From: Actinomycetes bacterium
GTDB lineage: Bacteria > Actinomycetota > Acidimicrobiia > Acidimicrobiales > GCA-2861595
Assembly (NCBI GenBank): GCA_023264975.1
Contig: JAHFUS010000001.1
Location: 1-61,112, forward strand
Length of the DNA: 61,112 bases
Direction of reading: 5' to 3'
In this document: piece by piece, positions 49,790-58,326 of the stretch
How positions within the stretch are numbered: the first letter of the stretch is position 1
Layout of the letters: each line of letters opens with the position of its first letter
The notes under the pieces: generated by a model
Told to the model about the DNA's origin: nothing
What the model saw: only the letters and a program-made list of their open reading frames with translations
Database searches by the model: none
Made by a program: the position numbers and the translations under genes

Positions 49790-49920
49790 GATCGGACAGC
49801 CGTGACGCGGGGGCGTCACCGGCGAGCACCAGCGACGTGATCCCGAGGTCGTGGGTGCCCGGCGCCGGCATCGCCGTGGACCAGTCGAGGGCCGTCTGAA
49901 GCCGCGCCGGCGCGCCGGCG
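49761..49920 (-). pseudogene. Orphan C-terminal gene fragment opposing the MFS transporter
   Basis: Minus-strand codons read LQTALDWSTAMPAPGTHDLG then ITSLVLAGDAPASRLSDLIG and a stop at 49761-49763. Third positions are almost all G or C, so the stretch looks coding, yet no upstream start or rest of a gene exists before the divergent SARP gene at 49921. It overlaps the MFS 3' end by 29 bp. I do not recognise the family. It looks like the tail of a gene lost at a rearrangement junction. Confidence 0.45.
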
Positions 49921-52900
49921 GTGGACAATGTCGAGGTGCGTGTCCGGCTGCTCGGGTCATTCGATGTCGAGGGGGTGCCCGAGCGTCGGCTGGGCAGCCG
50001 CAAGGGGCGGGTCCTGCTGAAGGTGCTCGCGCTGGCACGGGGCGTACCGGTTTCCGTCGACCGCATCGCGGACATCCTCTGGGGTGACGACCAGCCGGCC
50101 CGTCCGGCCGACCAGGTCGGCGTGCTGGCCTCCCGGCTCCGTGGCGTGCTCGGGGCCGATTGCATCACCCGATCCGACGCCGGCTACTCCCTCGTCGCCG
50201 ACTGGCTGGACGTGGAGGAGCTCCTCGATCTGGCCGCCGTCTCGGCCGAGGCGCTGGCGACCGGGCGTCTCGGGGCGGCGAGGGCGGCGGCCGGCGCCGC
50301 CCTCGCCCTTGTCCGTGGTCCGCTGCTGCCCGACCTGGACGGCGCCTGGATCGAGTCCGAGCGGGCCGCAGTGAAGGCCACCATCACGCGCGTCCAGCGG
50401 CTGGCCGTCGACGCTGCGGCCGCAGCCGGTGACCACGGCGCCGCCGCGGGGCTGGCGGAGCAGGCCCTGGCCGGCGATCCGTACGACGAGACGGTGCTCC
50501 GGGCCCTGATGGCCGCCCACCTCGGGTCGGGGCGGCCGGCGTCGGCACTGGCCGCCTACGCCAGGGTCCGGAACCGGTTGGCCGAGGACCTCGGGGTGCC
50601 CCCCACGGCGGAGACCGAGGCGGTGTACCTGCGGGCGCTGGCCGCGGCGGACGGCGACGTGTCGCCGGGCATGCCCGCACAGCGGTGGGCGCCGGAGGGT
50701 CTGGTCGGCCGGGCCCGGGAGCTGGCGTCACTCGACGCCGCGCTGGAGGCGGCCGCGGCCGGGAGCGGGACCATCGTGGTGGTGGAGGGGCACGCCGGGA
50801 TCGGCAAGACGACACTGGTCAACGGATGGACCCGAGCGGTCGAGAGGGACGCCGTGGTGCTGCGGGGCCAGTGCGACGAGCTGGGGCGGGACCTTCCGCT
50901 CCAGCCGGTGACCGACGCCCTGGCCGACCACCTCCGGATGATCGGCACGGAGAGGGCCGGCGCTCTCGTCGGTGACGCCGCCACAGTGCTCAGCCCGGTG
51001 CTGGGGCCGATCGTCGGGGCGTCCGCGACCGTGGTGACCGACACCGGCGCGGCCCGGGCCAGACTCTTCACCGCCCTGGTGGAGGTGCTCGACCGCGTCG
51101 GTGGGGGCGGGCCGGCCGTGCTCCTCATCGAGGACCTTCACCAAGCCGGCTCGGGCACACTCGCCTGGCTCGCCTTCGCCCGCCGGCGCTGCCGGCACAC
51201 CCTCCTCCTGGTGACCACCCGGCCGGGCGGCGCCAAGGGCCTCGACCCGACACACCGGATCGAGCTCGGGCCGCTCGGTCGGGATGCCGTGTCCGAGCTC
51301 GTGGGCGACGAGCGCGCCGGCGTCCTGTTCGAACGCAGCGGGGGGCATCCGTTGCTGCTTGCCGCGCTGGCCGCGGAGCCGGACGGCGTGGAGCTGCCCG
51401 CCACGTTGAGGGACGCAGTGGCCTCCCGCGTCGACTCCCTGGGCGAGCAGGCCGGCCTGCTGTTGCGGGCGGCGGCGGTGCTCGGGCCTGAGTGCGACCT
51501 CGAGCTGCTGGCGCAGGTGGTCGGCGTACCCGTGGTCGACGTGCTCGGCCACCTGGAGACGGCGTCGCTGGCCGGCCTCATCACCGAGCGCGGGAGCCGC
51601 TTCGTCTTCCGTCACCAGCTCATCCGGGAAGCGTTGGAGGCGGCCACGGGCGCCACCCGGCGTGCCCTGGTCCACCAGCAGGCGGCCCGGTTCCTGGCGG
51701 CGCGTCCCCATGCCGATCCGCTCGCCGTTGCCGTGCACGCCCGGGCGGGAGGAGACAACCGCCTGGCGTCATCGTCGTTCGTGGTCGCGGCGGTTGCTGC
51801 CGCGGCCCGGTTCGACCTCAACGCGGCGGAGGAGCACCTGGCGGCCGCCCTCGACCTCGACGAGAGCGCCGACGCGTACACGGCCCGGGCCCGCGTACGC
51901 ATGAGCCGGGTCGCACTGGAGCCGGCGGCGGCCGATGCCGAGCGGGCCGTCGCACTCGGAGGCGGCGCGGTCGCCCTGGAGGTGGCGGGGTGGGTCGCCT
52001 ACTACCGGCGCCTGTACGACGATGCCCGCGCATACGCCGACCAGGCGGCGGCCCGCGCCGGCGACGGGGCGGTGAGGATCAGTGCCCTCGCCCTGGCCGG
52101 GCGGATCAGGCACGGCGAAGGGGACCTGGCCGGAGCCGCCGCCCTCCTCGGCGACATGGGCGACGGGCCACCGGCCGTGCGGGGCGTCGCCGACGTGTGG
52201 CTGGCCCAGGCCCGCCTCCACCAGGGCCGGCCACTCGACGCCCTCGACGCACTTGCCCGGCCCATGGTGGAACCTGACTCCCTCGGCCACCCCTGGGCCC
52301 CGCTGCACCTGCGTTTCAACCGGGTCATGGCCCTCGGCCAGCTGGGCCGGGTGTCGGAGGCGCTGCGCGTCGCCGCCGAGCTCGACGCGGTCGTCGGGCG
52401 GGAGGGCCGGGTCGGGGCGAGGTTTCAGGCACCGGCGGCGAACGTGGGGGCATGGATCCTGCGGTGGTCGGGGCGGGGCGACGAGGCCGACGACCGGAAC
52501 CGGGCGGCCCTGGAGGCGACGGGCGGGGCCTCCGGGCCCTCCGCCGACGCCCTGGCCGAGGGCCACTACGTGGCGCTGCTCGACCTGGCCGACGGCCACG
52601 TCCTCCGGGACGAATGGACGGAGACGGCGGCCCTCGCCGCCCGCTTGGCGGCGCTCGACAACTGGCGGGGGACGATGGCGTGGCACCAGCGCCACCGCCT
52701 CGGCCTGTTGCGGGCCCGCCTGGCGCTGGCGGACGGCGATGCCGGGGAGGCCGCCCACCTGGCCCGGACGGTTGGCGACGACGCCGCCCGCCGCGGGGCC
52801 TGGCGCTACGAGCTCCTCGCCCGTGCCGTCGCCGGGCTGGCCGACCCCGGTATCGACGCCCGGGAGCTGGACCCGGTGGTCGAGGGCCTGGGCCGGTGCG

Positions 52901-53061
52901 CGGTGGTGGACGGGTGGCCGGTGGTGGCCGCCCTGGCTGCGGCCCGCCGCTGCAACGCGTGGCGGGTCGAGGCCGAACGCCTGGCGGCGAGAGTGGTCGA
53001 CGAGGCCGGCGACGCCGCGGGCCCGGCCCGCCGATTCGCCGAGCGAGTGCTCACGGGCTGA
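49921..53061 (+). CDS. SARP-type transcriptional regulator with AAA and TPR-like domains
   Basis: A 1046-residue regulator. Residues 5-95 are an OmpR-like winged helix (VRLLGSFDVEGVPERRLGSR, DQVGVLASRLRGVLG). Residues 100-245 are a bacterial transcriptional activator domain (WLDVEELLDLAAVSAEAL, RVRNRLAEDLGVPP). A STAND/AAA ATPase follows with Walker A GHAGIGKTTLVNGW near residue 290 and Walker B-like AVLLIEDLHQA. About 450 residues of TPR-like helices complete it. This is the AfsR/SARP-LAL layout that activates secondary-metabolism or stress genes in response to ATP. No biosynthetic cluster is next to it. GTG 49921 is used. Its 3' end overlaps the opposing methyltransferase by 11 bp. Confidence 0.9.
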   Translation: MDNVEVRVRLLGSFDVEGVPERRLGSRKGRVLLKVLALARGVPVSVDRIADILWGDDQPARPADQVGVLASRLRGVLGADCITRSDAGYSLVADWLDVEELLDLAAVSAEALATGRLGAARAAAGAALALVRGPLLPDLDGAWIESERAAVKATITRVQRLAVDAAAAAGDHGAAAGLAEQALAGDPYDETVLRALMAAHLGSGRPASALAAYARVRNRLAEDLGVPPTAETEAVYLRALAAADGDVSPGMPAQRWAPEGLVGRARELASLDAALEAAAAGSGTIVVVEGHAGIGKTTLVNGWTRAVERDAVVLRGQCDELGRDLPLQPVTDALADHLRMIGTERAGALVGDAATVLSPVLGPIVGASATVVTDTGAARARLFTALVEVLDRVGGGGPAVLLIEDLHQAGSGTLAWLAFARRRCRHTLLLVTTRPGGAKGLDPTHRIELGPLGRDAVSELVGDERAGVLFERSGGHPLLLAALAAEPDGVELPATLRDAVASRVDSLGEQAGLLLRAAAVLGPECDLELLAQVVGVPVVDVLGHLETASLAGLITERGSRFVFRHQLIREALEAATGATRRALVHQQAARFLAARPHADPLAVAVHARAGGDNRLASSSFVVAAVAAAARFDLNAAEEHLAAALDLDESADAYTARARVRMSRVALEPAAADAERAVALGGGAVALEVAGWVAYYRRLYDDARAYADQAAARAGDGAVRISALALAGRIRHGEGDLAGAAALLGDMGDGPPAVRGVADVWLAQARLHQGRPLDALDALARPMVEPDSLGHPWAPLHLRFNRVMALGQLGRVSEALRVAAELDAVVGREGRVGARFQAPAANVGAWILRWSGRGDEADDRNRAALEATGGASGPSADALAEGHYVALLDLADGHVLRDEWTETAALAARLAALDNWRGTMAWHQRHRLGLLRARLALADGDAGEAAHLARTVGDDAARRGAWRYELLARAVAGLADPGIDARELDPVVEGLGRCAVVDGWPVVAALAAARRCNAWRVEAERLAARVVDEAGDAAGPARRFAERVLTG

Positions 53062-53845
53062 CGGCAGTTACGACCAGGATGGAGCGAATGAGGGGCGGGG
53101 GCCGATCGCCCAGCCGGCGAACGGCGTCCGCTGCCAGGGCATCGCGTTCGGCGGGCGGGAGCCGGGCCACGAACGGGGCGTGCTGGGCGAGGCCGAGCCT
53201 CCACTCGACGAGGTCGTGAGCATCGAGGTCGGGGAACGGCACGTGGACCACCTCGACCGACGCGTCGAGGCCGGCGGCGGCGGCGGCGGCGTTGCCGTGC
53301 TCCATCGTGGCCAGCCCCGCAGTGGCCCCGGCCCGCATGGTCACGTACCACGGATCGGGCGTCCATCCCCGGGCCGAGAGAGCCGCCTCGACTGCCGCCT
53401 TCACCGGATGGGCGTCGTCGGCCGCATACGACGCCACCAGCAGGGCCCCGCCTCGTCGGGTGACTCGGGCCATCTCGCGGAGCCCGGCGGCCGGTCCGGG
53501 AAGGTGGTTGAGGGAGAAGGCGGCGACGGCGGCATCGAAGGCGTCGTCGGCGAAGGGCAGTGCGACGGCATCCCCAGCCGCCGCCGGCGGGCGGTCGGCG
53601 GCGTGGTGGGCCAGCATCCCGAAGGCGGCGTCCACAGCGACGACCGCACCGGCGCCGGCGGCGAGGACGGCGCGGGTGGCCGCCCCCGTCCCCGCGCCGA
53701 CATCGAGCACCCGGGCGCCTTCCAGCGGCACCGGAGAACCGGCCACCAGCACCTGGGCCAGCCGGTCGTAGATGCGGCCCGGGCCCTGCTGCCACGCCCC
53801 GCCGGTGGCGGAGTAGGCAGCGGCCAGGTCGCCGGTCAGAGCCAC
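53051..53845 (-). CDS. Class I SAM-dependent methyltransferase
   Basis: A 264-residue methyltransferase of the ubiE/BioC-like type, with GARVLDVGAGTGAATRAVLA (motif I), VAVDAAFGMLAHHA, GDAVALPFADDAFDAAVAAF and the post-motif Gly-Pro loop. It should methylate a small molecule. Its stop overlaps the end of the SARP gene, and its start overlaps the following gene by ten bases, so it is the third gene in a minus-strand run with the APH-like and NTF2-like genes. Confidence 0.87.
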   Translation of the reverse strand: MALTGDLAAAYSATGGAWQQGPGRIYDRLAQVLVAGSPVPLEGARVLDVGAGTGAATRAVLAAGAGAVVAVDAAFGMLAHHAADRPPAAAGDAVALPFADDAFDAAVAAFSLNHLPGPAAGLREMARVTRRGGALLVASYAADDAHPVKAAVEAALSARGWTPDPWYVTMRAGATAGLATMEHGNAAAAAAGLDASVEVVHVPFPDLDAHDLVEWRLGLAQHAPFVARLPPAERDALAADAVRRLGDRPPPLIRSILVVTAVSP

Positions 53846-54852
53846 GCCGCGCCGGCCGCCGCCGCGTCACACCACCACCCCAGTTCCCCGTCCTCGCCGA
53901 ACGCCTTCTCCCAGCCGAACTGGACGACCGCCCCCAGCAGGCACAGCCCGAGCTGGCGGTCCCACCACGGCGCCGTCTCGACCCCGTGGCGCTCGAGGGC
54001 CTGCCGGAAGGCGGTGGTGGTCGCCTCCTTCGAGATGGGCAACCGGGCGCGGTCGAGCGCAAGGTGCCAGGTCAGCTCGTGGCAGGCCGGTCCCTCGCCG
54101 ACGTAGGCCCAGTCGATCAGCACGGTGCGGCCGTCGGCAGTCCTGCCGGCGTTGGACGCCTTGACGTCGCCGTGCAGGAGGCACGACGGCGTCCGGCGCA
54201 GTGCGTCGGCCAGCGGTGCCGGGTCGTGGCGCAGGTCGTCGACGAGGCGGACGAGCGGGGCGGGGGCCCGGTCGGCGAAGCGCCCCCAACCCTCGTCCGC
54301 CAGCCGGGGGGCCCGCTCCGGCCAGCCCAGCGCCCGCTCGCCGTCGAGGGCGGCGTGGCCGAACCACGCCCACCTGGTGGCGTAGGGGAGCAGGCCGGGA
54401 CCGGACACCGGGTCGTCCCGCCAGCCCCACGTGGCGGCGCAGAACCCGGCCAGGTGATCGATGAACGCGGCGTGCTGCTCGGCGTCGATCAGCGCCTCAC
54501 CCTGGGGGAGCAGCTCGGCCGTCACGTCCCGCATCAGGAGGGCGGCGCCCCACCCGTTGCGACCGTGGCCGAGCGCAGCACCTACCACGGCGTGGTCGAC
54601 CAGGTCGGGGGCGGCGTCGAGGAGCCCGGCGGCCCAGGCCCGCACCGGCCGGCACCCGAGGTCCCCCGACACCCGCATGGTGAAGTCGTCATCGAGATGC
54701 AGGTACTTCACGACGTGGGCGACGCCGTCGATCCAGACCCGCTCGAAGGCGGCCGAGGAGCGGCCGTCGGGATTGGCGAACGGCTCGCGCCGTTGCGCGC
54801 CGGCCAGTAGCTGCTCGACGGACGGGGCCAGCGCCGGCACGTCAACCAGCAT
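53836..54852 (-). CDS. APH-fold phosphotransferase
   Basis: A 338-residue protein with aminoglycoside/choline kinase fold. The ATP-binding lobe has VVKYLHLDDDFTMR, the catalytic loop is CLLHGDVKASNAG (Asp as base, Asn for Mg), and VLIDWAYVGEGPACHE is the DFG-equivalent Mg motif. The substrate may be an alcohol or amino sugar; it is not a recognised resistance enzyme. ATG 54852 is preferred over an upstream start overlapping the next gene further. It overlaps the NTF2-like gene by 11 bases and the methyltransferase by ten. Confidence 0.85.
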   Translation of the reverse strand: MLVDVPALAPSVEQLLAGAQRREPFANPDGRSSAAFERVWIDGVAHVVKYLHLDDDFTMRVSGDLGCRPVRAWAAGLLDAAPDLVDHAVVGAALGHGRNGWGAALLMRDVTAELLPQGEALIDAEQHAAFIDHLAGFCAATWGWRDDPVSGPGLLPYATRWAWFGHAALDGERALGWPERAPRLADEGWGRFADRAPAPLVRLVDDLRHDPAPLADALRRTPSCLLHGDVKASNAGRTADGRTVLIDWAYVGEGPACHELTWHLALDRARLPISKEATTTAFRQALERHGVETAPWWDRQLGLCLLGAVVQFGWEKAFGEDGELGWWCDAAAAGAAWL

Positions 54853-55270
54853 TGTCGGCCGCCGCCATCTTGGCGAGGAGAGCCGCATCCCACTGGCCCC
54901 CGCAGAAGAACCGGTCGGCGGCGATCCGTCCCGAGGCGTCGAACCGCAGGACGTGGATGTGGTGGGCGGCGTGGGGCACCCCTCGGACCAACCAGGTGAG
55001 GAGGTAGGTCACCACCTCGCCGCCGTCCAGGGCGAGCCGCTCGAGCTCCTCGAAGGTGCCGGGGTGCCGGAACCAGGCGTCGTACTGGTCGCAGAGCCGG
55101 CCGGCGCCCCGCAGCGGGAAACGCCACCCGGGGACGGTGGCGTCGAGGGCGGCGTCGGCGGCGAAGAGCTCGTTGGGGACGCCGTCGCCACTCGCGATGG
55201 CCTCGAGGAAGCGGTCCACCGTTCGGCTACCGAGGACGTCGACGTCGGTCGAGATGCTGTTCACGGTCAT
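54842..55270 (-). CDS. NTF2/SnoaL-like protein
   Basis: A 142-residue NTF2-fold protein. It has RTVDRFLEAIASGDGVPNEL, an Asp-rich first loop (AADAALDATVPGW), and HHIHVLRFDASGRIAADRFF before the last strand. ATG 55270 has GGAGG eight bases upstream. It is the first gene of the NTF2/APH/methyltransferase run and is divergent from the AhpD-like gene, with a repeat-rich control region of 163 bp between. The function is unknown. Confidence 0.78.
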   Translation of the reverse strand: MTVNSISTDVDVLGSRTVDRFLEAIASGDGVPNELFAADAALDATVPGWRFPLRGAGRLCDQYDAWFRHPGTFEELERLALDGGEVVTYLLTWLVRGVPHAAHHIHVLRFDASGRIAADRFFCGGQWDAALLAKMAAADNAG

Positions 55271-55289
55271 GGCTACATCCTCCGTCCCG

Positions 55290-55356
55290 CTCCCTGCAGG
55301 AACCCTGCACCACCGGCTTGGCGCATCCCGCCGCCCTCGGGGTTCGTTGCAGGGAG
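55290..55356. promoter_or_regulatory. CCCTGCA repeat array between divergent NTF2-like and AhpD-like genes
   Basis: CCCTGCA occurs at 55292-55298 and 55303-55309 (11 bp apart, one helical turn). The inverted form TGCAGGG is at 55348-55354; CTCCCTGCA and TGCAGGGAG at 55290-55298 and 55348-55356 are a perfect 9-bp pair. It looks like multiple binding sites for one regulator of both divergent genes. Confidence 0.6.
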
Positions 55357-55433
55357 TCTGCATGGTCCGGTCCGTACGGTCGGTCCCGGTACCGTAAGGG
55401 CGGTCCCGACCACCGGACTAGGAGGACGATCGA

Positions 55434-55823
55434 ATGGCGAGGACGGATGTCCATCGGGAGATGAAGGAGATGTTCGGCGAGGTGATCGGGTTCGTGGACC
55501 TGATCCCCGACCAGTTCATCGACGCCGAATGGGAGCTCATCAAGGGGGTCCAGTTCGGCGAGACCCTCATCCCGAACAAGTACAAGGAGCTGATGGGGCT
55601 GGCCGTCTCCGCCGCCACCCGCTGCCGCTTCTGCGCCCTGTTCCACACCGAGTCGGCCAGGCTGTTCGGCGCCACCGACGACGAGATCGAGGAGGCGATG
55701 CACTACACGAAACTCGTCATCGGGTGGAGCACCTACATCAACGGGATGCAGGTCGACTACGACGAGTTCAAGGCCCAGGTCGACCGCGTCGTGGACCACG
55801 TCAAGGCGACGGCGGCGGCCTGA
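55434..55823 (+). CDS. AhpD/CMD-like protein with CxxC
   Basis: A 129-residue helical protein of the carboxymuconolactone decarboxylase/AhpD superfamily. The redox motif is RCRFCALFHTESARLFG, with CxxC and the following His and Glu typical of the AhpD alkylhydroperoxidase-like members. MGLAVSAATRC precedes it. It may act as a disulfide reductase or peroxidase. ATG 55434 has AGGAGG eight bases upstream. It is paired with the small gene just after its stop. Confidence 0.87.
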   Translation: MARTDVHREMKEMFGEVIGFVDLIPDQFIDAEWELIKGVQFGETLIPNKYKELMGLAVSAATRCRFCALFHTESARLFGATDDEIEEAMHYTKLVIGWSTYINGMQVDYDEFKAQVDRVVDHVKATAAA

Positions 55824-55824
55824 G

Positions 55825-56028
55825 ATGCGACTGGGTTGGGACCGGCCCGGGGTCGTCCGGGCCACGCTGAAGGTGGAGGAGCTGGCCGCCCTCGTGGCCG
55901 GCGCCCGGATGGCGGCGGCGGCACTGGCCGGCCAGTCGGCCGAGCAGGCCGCTGAGCTGGACCGGGTGCTGGTCGGCTTCGACCGAGCAGTGGCCCACCT
56001 CGGGCCGGTCCCCGACCCGGCCCGCTGA
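55825..56028 (+). CDS. Small hypothetical protein in the AhpD-like operon
   Basis: A 67-residue, Ala-rich helical protein starting MRLGWDRPGVVRATLKVEEL. The ATG is one base after the AhpD-like stop and the codons keep GC-rich third positions, both arguing for a real coupled gene. No family is recognised. Confidence 0.55.
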   Translation: MRLGWDRPGVVRATLKVEELAALVAGARMAAAALAGQSAEQAAELDRVLVGFDRAVAHLGPVPDPAR

Positions 56029-56036
56029 GGCGGGCG

Positions 56037-57596
56037 CTAGCGGCGGCTCAGGGCTGAGGCGGCGATCATCGCCACGCCCATGCCCATCGCCAGACCGACG
56101 CCCACGTAGACACCGCTCGGCGTCTCCTTCCTGGAAGTGGTGGAGGTGAGGGCGGTGCCATCCAGACCGACCGAGGCCATGTAGACGTCCTCGGCCTGGT
56201 TCGTCACGTTGCCGTTACGGGTGTCCTGCCAAGCGAAGTACGCGCCTTCCCTGGTCGAGGTGATTCCGACCGGGCCGGCCGAACCGATGCTGTTGGAGAA
56301 CACGCCGATCGTGCGATCGGAGCTGCGGTCCGACACCCGCATGCTCGGCGTGAATGTGGCGCCACCGTCGGTGGACGAGGCGTAGAACACGTCGGTGGAC
56401 GCAGTGTCCGACTCGGGGTCAGCGGCGGCGATCGGGCTCAGCCTGGTGTCGTACCAGGCAACGTCGAGCCTGCCGTTCGGCGAAAGCGACATGCCGGGGT
56501 AGAGGTGGTTGTTGCCCTTGCCGGCGTCGTCGTTGACCGTGCGGCGCTTGCTCCAGGTGGCGCCGCCGTCGGTGGAGCTGCGCAGGTAGATCTCCGAGCG
56601 GTCGGCATCCTTCAGCGCCGCGTTCTTCGGCGTGGCGCTCCCGAACCAGGTGACGTACAGCGTCGTGGAGTCGGGGTCGGCGACGAGCACGGGCGTCCGG
56701 TAGGACCGGTCGTTCCCCGGGTCGACCACGGTGTGCTTCCACGTCTTGCCGTGATCGGTGGAGCTGTAGTGGTTGATGGGCCGCAACGGGGTCGGATCGG
56801 GGAGCTGGTAGGTGCGACCCCAGTTGACGGCGTGGACCGTGCCCCGACCGTCGACCGCCAGCCAGGGATGGTCGGCTCCGAGCGGGCTGGTGATCTCGAC
56901 CGGATCACCGAACGTGCGGCCACCGTCGGACGATGCGGCGATGGGGTTCTTCAGCTTCTGCGTCTTGCTCGAGAATGCGCCCTGGCGCCACCCGACGTAG
57001 ACATAGTTCGGGTCGTGCGGGTCGACGGCGCCGACGACGCCCTTGCTGTAGTTGTCGGGAGCGCCCTCGGCGAAGCGGTGGACCGTCGCCGTCGTAAAGC
57101 TTCGCCCACTGTCGCTCGACCGGGCGAGGTAGATGTTGCGCACGATGGCGTCCCGGTCGTCCTCGGTGGTGACGACCCGCTGCTTGGTGAGGTCGGCCGG
57201 GTCGTTCGCTGCGAAGGGGATGTACAGCGTGCCGTCGGAGCCGAAGAAGACGTTGAAGTAGGCGCCGTACTCGGCACCGATGGAACAGTCGGTGAACGGC
57301 TTGACCATCATGTTGCCGCCGGCGAACCAGCTGCGGCCGGCGTCGGTCGAGATGTGGACGACACACTCACGCGTGCCGCGTGCATCGACCTCGGCCACCA
57401 CCAGTTCGCCGTTGCGCGGGTTGCGGGCGATGAGCGGAGAGTTGTGAGCACGCACCGGCGACGGCGTGGCGGTGACCTGGACCGCGGCGGTCACCACCGG
57501 CGGCCGCGTGGCTCCCTGCCCTAGCGCGCCCGGCGCCAGCAACGTCAACCCGACCCCGAACAGGCCGATGCCCGCGCCGAGCAGTCTCCACCTCAT
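56037..57596 (-). CDS. Secreted, membrane-anchored BNR/sialidase-like propeller protein
   Basis: A 519-residue protein. It has a signal peptide (MRWRLLGAGIGLFGVGLTLL, Ala-Leu-Gly cleavage region), a large propeller with repeated Asp-box sequences (STDAGRSWF, SSDSGRSF, SSDGGRTF, STDHGKTW, SSTDGGATWS, SSTDGGATFT), and a C-terminal helix GVGLAMGMGVAMIAASAL before Arg-Arg. It should be exported and anchored. Typical sialidase catalytic residues cannot be assigned, so a binding or structural role is as likely. It lies 66 bases downstream of the beta-sandwich protein on the same strand and is probably co-expressed with it. Confidence 0.85.
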   Translation of the reverse strand: MRWRLLGAGIGLFGVGLTLLAPGALGQGATRPPVVTAAVQVTATPSPVRAHNSPLIARNPRNGELVVAEVDARGTRECVVHISTDAGRSWFAGGNMMVKPFTDCSIGAEYGAYFNVFFGSDGTLYIPFAANDPADLTKQRVVTTEDDRDAIVRNIYLARSSDSGRSFTTATVHRFAEGAPDNYSKGVVGAVDPHDPNYVYVGWRQGAFSSKTQKLKNPIAASSDGGRTFGDPVEITSPLGADHPWLAVDGRGTVHAVNWGRTYQLPDPTPLRPINHYSSTDHGKTWKHTVVDPGNDRSYRTPVLVADPDSTTLYVTWFGSATPKNAALKDADRSEIYLRSSTDGGATWSKRRTVNDDAGKGNNHLYPGMSLSPNGRLDVAWYDTRLSPIAAADPESDTASTDVFYASSTDGGATFTPSMRVSDRSSDRTIGVFSNSIGSAGPVGITSTREGAYFAWQDTRNGNVTNQAEDVYMASVGLDGTALTSTTSRKETPSGVYVGVGLAMGMGVAMIAASALSRR

Positions 57597-57662
57597 GGTC
57601 TTGTTCCCTTCTACGCGTCGAGTGACGGTGGCTGACGGGTACGGCTCGGAGCCGGCCGGGGC

Positions 57663-58253
57663 TCAGTCCTTCGCAGACGGCGCTTCCGCCGTGACCGGGA
57701 CGGGCTGGCGGCGGGTCTGGCGGACGACGGCCATGAAGCCGGCGCCGAACAGGACCAGGCCCAGCGTGCCGAGGCCGAGGGCCAGGGTCACGGCGCTCGA
57801 CGAGCCCGACCCGGCGGTAGAGAAGGGCCGGCTGCTCACAGCCGGAGCGGCGATGGGCTGGGTGCCCGCGCCGAGGACCTGGAAGGCGGCCCGGGCCGGC
57901 GTTCCGTAGCGGTCCTTTCCTTCGGCGTCGAGCTGGCGGGCGACCAGGACGTAGGTGCCGGGCTGGCTGTCGGGGATGGCGAAAGACGCAGCGACGTTGC
58001 CTGCCGAGTCCGGCACGGCCTGGGCGACCACTGGACCGTCGAGCGCGTTCCAGTGCAGCACGACCGGGGGAGCCGCCGCCTCAGCGGTGGACACCTGGAA
58101 CGAGGACCCGGTGACCGTGATCGGGTCGCCGACCGCGCCCGAGGCCTTGCTCAGGTTGAGGGTCGCGAGGCTGGTGCAGGCGAAGCTCGTGGCACCGAGA
58201 GCGACCACTCCCAGCACGACCGTCGAGAACGCGAGAGCGGCAGTCCTTTTCAT
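57663..58253 (-). CDS. Secreted membrane-anchored beta-sandwich protein
   Basis: A 196-residue exported protein. A signal peptide ends near FACTS, where ATSFAC could also be a lipobox-like site. About 100 residues of IPT/TIG- or Big-like beta-sandwich follow (GDPITVTGSSFQVS, SQPGTYVLVARQLD), then a Ser/Pro linker and a C-terminal helix (VTLALGLGTLGLVLFGAGFM) with basic residues. The layout is like the propeller protein downstream, and both likely sit on the outer face of the membrane. ATG 58253 has a GGGAGGA ribosome site. Confidence 0.78.
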   Translation of the reverse strand: MKRTAALAFSTVVLGVVALGATSFACTSLATLNLSKASGAVGDPITVTGSSFQVSTAEAAAPPVVLHWNALDGPVVAQAVPDSAGNVAASFAIPDSQPGTYVLVARQLDAEGKDRYGTPARAAFQVLGAGTQPIAAPAVSSRPFSTAGSGSSSAVTLALGLGTLGLVLFGAGFMAVVRQTRRQPVPVTAEAPSAKD

Positions 58254-58326
58254 GGTTCCTCCCCGAATCCGACCCTTGTCCGCCAGTCTTTCAGACGGCC
58301 CACCCCGCTACAAGGGTGTCGGTTGC

